Assembly (NCBI GenBank): GCA_024275695.1
Contig: JAJRYP010000080.1
Coordinates: forward strand, 1 to 12,107
Source: Patescibacteria group bacterium
Lineage (GTDB): Bacteria > Patescibacteriota > Gracilibacteria > UBA1369 > PNNO01
Direction: 5' to 3'
Length of the DNA stretch: 12,107 nt
The notes beneath the pieces are model-generated. The model was not told where the DNA came from and did no database searches. It saw only the letters and a program-made list of their open reading frames with translations. Shown here piece after piece: positions 7,151-12,107 of the stretch (positions are counted from its first letter, which is position 1; each line of letters starts with the position of its first letter). The position numbers and the translations under genes were made by a program.

Positions 7151-9356
7151 TATTAATATAGTTAATTTTAGAAATATCAATATCTCCGTTGGTCTCAATT
7201 CCCGACGCAACGTCAACTCCAATCGGATTGGATGTATTGAATACTTTTTTAATATTATTTTTATTAATTCCACCTGCAATTAGGTATGGAAATTTAATTT
7301 CTTTAAGTAAATTATGATTGAAAACTTCTCCCGAACCCGGATTTTTTGCATCAAACAAAATTAAAGACACATAAGGTGCGATTTTATTTGCTTTCTCCAA
7401 ATCTTCAACAGTATTTACAGAAATCCCTTTAATTACAGGACGATTACAGTTTCTTATAAACTTAAGGTTTTCATTACCCGACAGCTGAATATAATCCAAA
7501 TTAAATTTTTCCGCGGTTTTATTTACTTCGCTTATTGTTTGATTTTGAAAAACTCCGACTTTTTTTATTTTTTTAAGTTTCTGCGAAATTTCTTTAGCAT
7601 TTTTTTGTGAGATTTTTCTTTTACTAAATGGAACAAAGTTTAAACCTATAAAATCTACTTCTTTTTTTTCACAAAATTGTGCCTGCTTTAAATTTCTTAT
7701 TCCGCAAATTTTTAACAATTTAATTTTTTTAAATTTATCTTCCATTAATGCAGTTCCGATTAATGCAGCATTAACTCTTGAAGGTAAATTAAACACATCC
7801 GCAAAACTATTCATTCCGCTTGCGGAAATAATTACAATATCCTTAGGAATTCTTTTAAGCAGTCTGGAAGTCGCGTTTAAATCAATTTTAAAACTTTTAA
7901 GGCTCCTATTGTTAATTTGAATAATTTGAGGCCTTAAATCGAGTATTTTATTTAATTCTTTTAAATTGTGAATTTCTACAACCGAATCCATTTTTAATTT
8001 CCTCGCTAATGTCATAAATTTTTTGATTTCATTTTTTGTTAAAATTGAAGCAATTAACAAAACTGCATCTGCACCAAATTTACGCGCTTTATAAATCTGA
8101 TACTCATCAACAATAAATTCCTTGCACAAAACAGGTAAATCCGAATACTTTTTAACTTTCTTTATATATTCATAATTCCCTTTAAAGTATTTTTGATCGG
8201 TTAATACAGAGATTGCCTTGGCTCCAAGTTCTTCATATCTTTTAACAATATCTTTAATAGGTTTTTTGTTGGAAATTTTTCCTTTCGAAGGAGAAGCAAA
8301 TTTAATTTCCGCAATTATAGATGTATTTTTATCCGAAATCGATTTTTTAAAATTGTTCACAGACGACCTTACTTCTTTGAGCTTGATTTTCTTTTTTTCC
8401 GCTTCAATTTCTTTTCTTTTATTCAAAACTATCTCGTTTAAAATATTCAATCTTTTAGATTTTTTAATGTAGTCGGTAAAATATTTATAAACTTCCCCCG
8501 ATTTCAATTGTTGTCTTGCCAATTTGTATCCTTCTCTTGGCGAACTCGCTTTATCATCTAACTTAAGCGCTAAAGCAACATTAATCAAAACCAAATCTTC
8601 ATGCCTTGTTTTACATTTTCCCTTTAAAATATCTCGCGCAATTTTTATATTAAGTCTTTTGCCTCCACCTTTTATTTCCTTAAAAGTACACTTGTTAATT
8701 CCAAAATCTTTTGGACTTATTCTATATTTTTTTAACATTCCATTCTTTGCCTCAATAACAAAAGTTTCATCTGTTAATGTAACCTCATCCAGGCCGTCGG
8801 CTCCGCTAACTACAAAAACATGCTCTTTATTCAAATTTATACATGCTTTTGCAATAATTTCCATTTTATCTTTAAAAGTTGTTCCTATTATTTGTTTTTT
8901 TGAAAAAGCCGGATTGAGCAACGGACCTAAAATATTAAAAATTGTCGGAAAGCCTAAATTTTTTCTTATTTCCGCAAAATGTTTCATATAAGGATGAAAT
9001 TTTCGTGCATAAATAAATGCTAAATTTTCATCTTTATAAATCTTTTCTAAATCTTCACTTTCCATTTCTATAGGAACTCCAAACGATTCCAACAAGTCAA
9101 AACTTCCAAATCTTCCACTTGCCGCTTTATTCCCGTGCTTGGCAATTTTAACTCCAAGTGAGGCTAAAATAATTGCGGAAATTGTAGAAGTGTTTATTCG
9201 CACAAGACCGGAACCTCCTGTTCCGCAAACATCTATCGCTTTCGGCATATTTAATCTTTTGGACATTTTTTTATAAAAAAATTCAATAGCCTCGGAAATA
9301 TCTTTATCTGAAATATCTAAACCTTTATGCGTCAATTTCATCAATCTTTTATACAT
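7122..9356 (-). CDS. trpDCF: Trifunctional TrpD-TrpC-TrpF fusion (anthranilate phosphoribosyltransferase / IGP synthase / PRA isomerase)
   Basis: A single 744-residue protein that should carry anthranilate to indole-3-glycerol phosphate. TrpD is about 1-300: GTGGSG 45-50, KHGNKAAS 73-80, IRKNLG with the anthranilate-contacting Arg near 131, LDEVT with the metal-binding Asp-Glu at 190-191. TrpC is about 303-540: AEIKFASPSKG (E350, K352), CKEFIVD (K412), EIHN (E461), INNRSL, ISASGM. TrpF is about 546-744: KICGIR (C551), LFDAK (D669), AGGI, DVASGIE. Oddities are Ser where TrpD normally has Asp in GTGGDG, Ala512 where IGP synthases have Glu in SESG, and a TrpD N-terminus missing roughly the first 35 residues of its helical dimerisation domain. 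The ATG at 9356 overlaps the trpG stop by 8 nt (ATGTATAA); an in-frame stop 11 codons further upstream rules out a much longer start. No Trp residue is present. Confidence 0.95.
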   Translation of the reverse strand: MYKRLMKLTHKGLDISDKDISEAIEFFYKKMSKRLNMPKAIDVCGTGGSGLVRINTSTISAIILASLGVKIAKHGNKAASGRFGSFDLLESFGVPIEMESEDLEKIYKDENLAFIYARKFHPYMKHFAEIRKNLGFPTIFNILGPLLNPAFSKKQIIGTTFKDKMEIIAKACINLNKEHVFVVSGADGLDEVTLTDETFVIEAKNGMLKKYRISPKDFGINKCTFKEIKGGGKRLNIKIARDILKGKCKTRHEDLVLINVALALKLDDKASSPREGYKLARQQLKSGEVYKYFTDYIKKSKRLNILNEIVLNKRKEIEAEKKKIKLKEVRSSVNNFKKSISDKNTSIIAEIKFASPSKGKISNKKPIKDIVKRYEELGAKAISVLTDQKYFKGNYEYIKKVKKYSDLPVLCKEFIVDEYQIYKARKFGADAVLLIASILTKNEIKKFMTLARKLKMDSVVEIHNLKELNKILDLRPQIIQINNRSLKSFKIDLNATSRLLKRIPKDIVIISASGMNSFADVFNLPSRVNAALIGTALMEDKFKKIKLLKICGIRNLKQAQFCEKKEVDFIGLNFVPFSKRKISQKNAKEISQKLKKIKKVGVFQNQTISEVNKTAEKFNLDYIQLSGNENLKFIRNCNRPVIKGISVNTVEDLEKANKIAPYVSLILFDAKNPGSGEVFNHNLLKEIKFPYLIAGGINKNNIKKVFNTSNPIGVDVASGIETNGDIDISKINYINNVVKKLSAK

Positions 9357-9930
9357 TTGCAAAATGTTTATTAACAATATTGTCAATTATTTTAAATCCA
9401 TTTCCGCCTTTCATCGAGAGAACCGATTCAGGATGAAACTGAACACCCTCAATTGGTAATATCTTATGTCTAATTGCCATAACGATACCTTCAAAACGTG
9501 CGGAAACTTCAAAACATTCGGGAATTTCATCCGCAACCAGAGAATGATAACGTCCACCGTAAAACCCCTGCTCCAAATTCTTAAAAATTGTTCTTTTATC
9601 ATGATGAATTTTAGAAAATTTTCCATGTGCGGGTTTAATAAACTTTAACTTTCCTCCAAAGTATTCTATTAGAGCTTCATGTCCCAAACATACTCCGAAA
9701 ATTGGAACTTTTTTGTGAAATTCATGAACAATATTCATTAAATTTCCGGCATTTTTCGGAACGGAAGGACCCGGAGAAATCACTAACAGATCACCTTTTT
9801 CCTTTTTTAACAACTTGGGTGCAATATCATTTCTGAAAATCTTTACATTGCAATCCAGTTGGCGGAAATAATCAACTAAATTGAATGTGAATGAATCAAA
9901 ATTGTCTATTAAAATAATATTTTTAAACAT
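9349..9930 (-). CDS. trpG: Anthranilate synthase component II TrpG (glutamine amidotransferase)
   Basis: Class I glutamine amidotransferase that releases ammonia from glutamine for TrpE. From the ATG at 9930 it has 193 residues, normal for TrpG. It begins with the expected ILIDNFDSFTFNLVDYF and shows SPGPSVPKNAG at 52-62. The catalytic triad is Cys81 (GVCLGHE), His166 and Glu168 (FHPES), and RYHSLV lies at 127-132. One oddity is Glu85 in GVCLGHE, where Gln is almost universal (GHQ). Another stand-alone amidotransferase such as PabA is possible by sequence, but the position between trpE and trpD decides for TrpG. The ATG overlaps the trpE stop by 8 nt (ATGTTTAA), consistent with stoichiometric coupled translation. 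No Trp residue is present. Confidence 0.95.
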   Translation of the reverse strand: MFKNIILIDNFDSFTFNLVDYFRQLDCNVKIFRNDIAPKLLKKEKGDLLVISPGPSVPKNAGNLMNIVHEFHKKVPIFGVCLGHEALIEYFGGKLKFIKPAHGKFSKIHHDKRTIFKNLEQGFYGGRYHSLVADEIPECFEVSARFEGIVMAIRHKILPIEGVQFHPESVLSMKGGNGFKIIDNIVNKHFANV

Positions 9931-11434
9931 GAGATGATTGGTTAGCAAATGTATTGATAAATGCGCGCGCTTTATTCAAAGTTTCTTCATATTCGCGCTC
10001 CGGAACAGAGTCGTAAAGCAGTGTAGCGCCTACTTGAAATCTTAAATCTCCGTTTTTAATGTGTGCCGTTCTTATAATTATTCCCGTATCCATATCTCCG
10101 GAGAATGTTAAATAGCCAATAAATCCGCCATAATAACCCCTTCTCTCCTTTTCATGCTTTTCAATAATATTCATTGCCGCAACTTTTGGAGCACCGGTTA
10201 ATGTTCCCGCATTGGCGCATGAAACAAGTGCGTCCAATGCCGCGTACCCGTTTCTTAATTTTCCGGATAAGTGTGCAACTGTATGCATTACTCCGGAATA
10301 CTTTTCTACAAATCGATAATCCGTAATTTTAACGCCTGGTTCACATACTCTGCTTAAATCATTTCTACCCAAATCAATTAACATATCCAGTTCGGATCTT
10401 TCTTTGGAATCGGAAAGGAGCGCAATCATATTTTCATGATCTTCTATTGGGTCCGCACCTCTTTTTGCGGTTCCGGAAATCGGTCTTAAATGAACCATGC
10501 CGTTTTCGCATCTCACCATCATCTCCGGCGATGCGCCAACAAGTTGTTCGTCTCCAAAATCAAAATAAAAAAGATATGGAGACGGATTCTCATCGCGATA
10601 CCTTAAATATAAAGAAAACGGATCCCCCTCTATCTTTGCTTTTAACACGTTTGAAAAAACAACTTCAAAAACCTCACCTTTTTTAGCATATTCGATTGCT
10701 TTATTTACTAATTTTTCATATTGATCCTGTTTTAAATCAAAATGAGTATCCTTTATTTGAAAATTTATTAATTCCTCAGGTTCTTTGTCTAAAAGACTCT
10801 CTATTTTATTAATTTCTTTTTCAATTTCACCGGTATCATTTCGAAAAAGTATAATACTTGACTTTTCCTTTAGATGATCAAAGAAAATAAAAGTATCATA
10901 TAAAAATAAAGTGAAATCATTTACGTCATTTGAAGGTATATTTTCTTCAATTTTCTCAAATAATCTTACAAAATCATAACTAAAGCCTCCATACAATCCA
11001 ATTAAAGCTTTTTCATTAATTTTAAATTTACTTATTAAAATTCTAATTATTTGGGCTATATTTTTTCTTTTGGATCTTTCCGATTCTTCAATAATTTTTT
11101 TATCTTTTTTAATTTTTCCGTAAATTGTTTCAGAACCAAAATTAACTGAATCGCAAATGGCAAAATTTTGTTCATCAAGTTCATCAAAAAATATTTTTGC
11201 ACGATTTTTGAGTAACTTAATTTCAAATTTATTACCTTTTCCGATTACTTTTATAATGGGATCTACACCGATTAAACTAAGCCTTCCGTAAATTGGAGAA
11301 ATATCCTTGGATTCAAGCAAAAAGTTTTCTTTTGAATAATTTTTTAAACGCAAGAAGCATGCAGTTGCTTCTTTATATGGAATTTCTTTGTATCCTTCCA
11401 TTAAATTATTTCGAATTGTTTTATAAGCGATCAT
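9923..11434 (-). CDS. trpE: Anthranilate synthase component I TrpE
   Basis: Converts chorismate plus ammonia to anthranilate, the committed and normally feedback-inhibited step. It has 503 residues from the ATG at 11434; an ATG at 11401 (492 residues, MEGYKEIP) is an equally possible start, and neither has a Shine-Dalgarno sequence. Motifs are FLLES at 38-42 (the LLES part of the tryptophan feedback site), NPSPYLFY near 283-290, RPISGTAKRG at 317-326, DLGRNDLSRV at 354-363, MHTVAHLSG near 383-391, LTGAPK at 412-417, YYGGFIGY at 434-441 and the C-terminal QVGATLLYDS near 467-476. The C-terminal half (RVCEPG, HEKERRGYYGG, GATLLYDS) reminds me of the fused TrpE-TrpG proteins of rhizobia, though TrpG is separate here; that is from memory. 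First structural gene after the attenuator; contains no Trp. Confidence 0.96.
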   Translation of the reverse strand: MIAYKTIRNNLMEGYKEIPYKEATACFLRLKNYSKENFLLESKDISPIYGRLSLIGVDPIIKVIGKGNKFEIKLLKNRAKIFFDELDEQNFAICDSVNFGSETIYGKIKKDKKIIEESERSKRKNIAQIIRILISKFKINEKALIGLYGGFSYDFVRLFEKIEENIPSNDVNDFTLFLYDTFIFFDHLKEKSSIILFRNDTGEIEKEINKIESLLDKEPEELINFQIKDTHFDLKQDQYEKLVNKAIEYAKKGEVFEVVFSNVLKAKIEGDPFSLYLRYRDENPSPYLFYFDFGDEQLVGASPEMMVRCENGMVHLRPISGTAKRGADPIEDHENMIALLSDSKERSELDMLIDLGRNDLSRVCEPGVKITDYRFVEKYSGVMHTVAHLSGKLRNGYAALDALVSCANAGTLTGAPKVAAMNIIEKHEKERRGYYGGFIGYLTFSGDMDTGIIIRTAHIKNGDLRFQVGATLLYDSVPEREYEETLNKARAFINTFANQSSHV

Positions 11435-11450
11435 TTTTTAAACGGTTAAT

Positions 11451-11477
11451 AAATAAAAAACACCTCATTGCGAGGTG
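11451..11477 (-). terminator. trp attenuator: intrinsic terminator (regions 3:4)
   Basis: On the - strand a perfect 6-bp stem CACCTC (11477-11472) / GAGGTG (11466-11461) with loop GCAAT is followed at once by TTTTTTATTT. It sits between the leader peptide and trpE, 17 bp before the trpE start. This is where an attenuator must act: after trpR and trpL, before all structural genes. Its 5' arm is shared with the competing antiterminator. Confidence 0.88.
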
Positions 11478-11514
11478 ATTCTTTTGGAATTTACAAAAAA
11501 TTACCTCACAACAA
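11465..11514 (-). promoter_or_regulatory. trp antiterminator hairpin (regions 2:3)
   Basis: In the leader RNA, UUGUUGUGAGGU (11514-11503) can pair over 12 positions with ACCUCGCAAUGA (11476-11465): nine Watson-Crick pairs and three G-U pairs across a 26-nt loop. The 3' arm contains most of the terminator 5' arm, so the two structures exclude each other. The 5' arm begins 15 nt after the second Trp codon, just beyond the edge of a ribosome stalled there, and it contains the leader stop codon, so a ribosome that finishes the leader would block it. I see only a weak 5-bp candidate for the 1:2 pause hairpin (11528-11524 with 11512-11508). Confidence 0.85.
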
Positions 11515-11559
11515 TGCAATTAAGTTATTCCACCAATTTTTTCTTAAATTTTTAATCAT
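11506..11559 (-). CDS. trpL: trp operon leader peptide TrpL (17 aa, tandem Trp codons)
   Basis: Reads MIKNLRKNWWNNLIALL then TGA. Codons 9 and 10 are TGG TGG (11535-11530). It is a regulatory peptide whose translation reports charged tRNA-Trp: stalling at the Trp codons leaves the antiterminator free, while completion places the ribosome over it and lets the terminator form. Its ATG overlaps the trpR stop codon (ATGA, 11556-11559), so ribosomes finishing trpR may initiate it by coupling; there is no Shine-Dalgarno sequence. The two Trp codons are significant because the six proteins of the operon contain no Trp at all. It lies in the 121-bp trpR-trpE gap and follows the enteric trp leader plan, though the peptide sequence itself is not one I recognise. 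Confidence 0.9.
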   Translation of the reverse strand: MIKNLRKNWWNNLIALL

Positions 11560-11819
11560 ACGATAATTTTATTAAATCCATGAGCTCCATATTTTAGTTC
11601 TCTTGCTCCCCTGCCAACAGTTCCAATACTTACATTCAATTTTTTTGCCACATTTCGTTGCGGAATTCCTTTTTTGAGCAGCTTAACTATTTGTAAACGA
11701 GTAGAAATCTCATCCAATTCCGAAGGAGTTAGAATATTTTGCAAAAACGCTTTTGCCAACCTTTTATCCCTAATTTTTGTAATAACGAGAGACAACTCGT
11801 CAATATATTTTTTAGACAT
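11556..11819 (-). CDS. trpR: Trp operon repressor TrpR family
   Basis: A small all-helical DNA-binding dimer expected to bind the operator when loaded with tryptophan. From the ATG at 11819 it has 87 residues; a TTG at 11831 would add four. The family core is LTPSELDEISTRLQIVKLLKKG followed by the helix-turn-helix PQRNVAKKLNVSIGTVGRGA and then RELKYGAHGF. Compared with E. coli TrpR, the Thr-Arg (STR) and the Arg of TVGRG align with tryptophan-site residues, whereas the E. coli Arg54 position is Lys. Spacing in the core also resembles the YerC-like branch of the family. Its position as first gene of the trp operon, behind a trp-box-like operator and overlapping trpL, supports a real TrpR role and autoregulation. 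No Trp residue is present. Confidence 0.9.
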   Translation of the reverse strand: MSKKYIDELSLVITKIRDKRLAKAFLQNILTPSELDEISTRLQIVKLLKKGIPQRNVAKKLNVSIGTVGRGARELKYGAHGFNKIIV

Positions 11820-11836
11820 AACACGCTTCAAATAAC

Positions 11837-11854
11837 GTTCTATTGTAATAGTAC
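11837..11854 (-). promoter_or_regulatory. Putative TrpR operator (trp box)
   Basis: The - strand sequence GTACTATTACAATAGAAC is an imperfect 18-bp palindrome (14 of 18 positions symmetric) and matches the E. coli operator core GTACTAGTTAACTAGTAC at 13 of 18 positions, including the outer GTACTA and TAG-AC parts. It begins about where transcription should start, 6 bp downstream of the -10 hexamer, so bound TrpR would block the promoter of its own gene and of the whole operon. Confidence 0.72.
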
Positions 11855-11860
11855 ATTAAC

Positions 11861-11889
11861 ATGATAATATATGCTAATCATAAAGTCAA
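11861..11889 (-). promoter_or_regulatory. trpR-trp operon promoter
   Basis: On the - strand, TTGACT (11889-11884), a 17-bp gap, then TATCAT (11866-11861); each hexamer matches the sigma70 consensus at five of six positions. Predicted start of transcription is near 11854, giving a leader of about 35 nt before the trpR ATG. I find no other convincing promoter for trpE, so the operon probably starts here. Confidence 0.8.
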
Positions 11890-11990
11890 GAAAATAATTC
11901 TGATCATTTACCAAGGTACAAAAAAGGAAACTATGCACAAGACAACTGCGAGATGAGAATAATAGATAAAGAAAAAAAACGTCAATAATC

Positions 11991-12018
11991 TTGCAAGCAA
12001 GTACTAAAACAGTATAAT
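11991..12018 (+). promoter_or_regulatory. rnpB promoter
   Basis: TTGCAA (11991-11996), a 16-bp gap, then a perfect TATAAT (12013-12018). Transcription would start near 12024-12026, at the beginning of the RNase P RNA. It is divergent from the trpR promoter about 100 bp away. Confidence 0.75.
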
Positions 12019-12023
12019 AGTTA

Positions 12024-12107
12024 AGCTGATTTAGGACTTTAAAAGTGATCGCCGTCACCCCTTAAGTGATGGAGGAAAGTCCGAACACCAAAGGAACAGG
12101 GTAGTCG
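12024..12107 (+). ncRNA. rnpB: RNase P RNA, 5' part (cut by the window edge)
   Basis: The catalytic RNA that trims the 5' leader from pre-tRNAs. The visible 84 bases begin AAGCTGA, like many bacterial rnpB genes. They contain the highly conserved GAGGAAAGTCCG (12072-12083), the 5' strand of helix P4 and the universal core, followed by ACAGGGTAGTCG, which corresponds to the usual CAGGGUG segment. The P4 3' strand and the rest lie beyond the window. The start is inferred from the promoter and is uncertain by a few bases. Confidence 0.88.

Noticed and set aside
7151..7279. A 43-residue N-terminal extension of TrpB from a non-ATG start
   Set aside because: TrpB proteins begin about where the ATG at 7150 lies; the extension would sit wholly inside the trpF coding region and shows no family similarity.
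8524..8991. 155-residue open frame on the + strand opposite trpD
   Set aside because: It lies antisense to a well-conserved enzyme domain, and its composition is the complement of that coding frame.
11840..12058. 72-residue open frame on the - strand between trpR and rnpB
   Set aside because: It covers both divergent promoters, the operator and the 5' end of rnpB, and its hydrophobic translation resembles no family I know.
1..12107. Alternative genetic code with TGA as glycine, as in Gracilibacteria
   Set aside because: The large genes contain no in-frame TGA, and TGA ends hsp20, trpR and trpL at the expected places.
1..12107. CRISPR arrays, insertion sequences, attachment sites, tRNA genes, or a new defence system
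   Set aside because: No regularly spaced repeats, transposase or integrase frames, terminal repeats or tRNA cloverleaf sequences were seen; the genes are metabolic and housekeeping.

Overview
The window comes from an AT-rich bacterial chromosome that uses the standard bacterial code: TGA ends hsp20, trpR and the trp leader, and no large gene has an in-frame TGA. None of the start codons has a clear Shine-Dalgarno sequence, genes are packed tightly, and several enzymes are shorter than usual at the N-terminus. Together with a small TrpR-family regulator of a type I associate with Patescibacteria (CPR), this suggests a candidate-phylum bacterium, perhaps of the Peregrinibacteria type. That placement is inference only.

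Left part (1-5177, + strand): the 3' part of tilS (tRNA-Ile lysidine synthetase), then ftsH (membrane AAA+ protease) with hsp20 11 bp behind it, galU (UDP-glucose pyrophosphorylase), and a five-repeat TPR protein with its own promoter inside the end of galU. The TPR gene and trpA converge and overlap by 23 bp. A hairpin that could stop the TPR transcript lies inside the trpA coding sequence.

Right part (11889 down to 5155, - strand): a complete tryptophan operon with its control elements, in the order promoter, TrpR-box-like operator, trpR, leader peptide trpL, attenuator, trpE, trpG, a trpD-trpC-trpF fusion, trpB, trpA. Every junction between structural genes overlaps, three of them by exactly 8 nt. 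The 17-residue leader peptide has two adjacent Trp codons, starts on the trpR stop codon (ATGA), and is followed by mutually exclusive antiterminator and terminator hairpins. This is the classic ribosome-mediated attenuation layout. By my count, the six proteins of the operon (2193 residues) contain no tryptophan at all, so the only Trp codons in the operon are the two sensor codons in the leader.

Right edge (from about 12024, + strand): the 5' end of RNase P RNA (rnpB), with its own promoter, divergent from the trp operon.

Functionally, TrpE/TrpG make anthranilate, the TrpDCF polypeptide carries it to indole-3-glycerol phosphate, and TrpB/TrpA finish tryptophan. TrpR probably senses free tryptophan at the operator, and the leader senses charged tRNA-Trp after trpR. 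The unusual points are this two-level control in an apparently streamlined lineage, the triple fusion with non-canonical residues at TrpD and TrpC active-site motifs, and the complete Trp avoidance.
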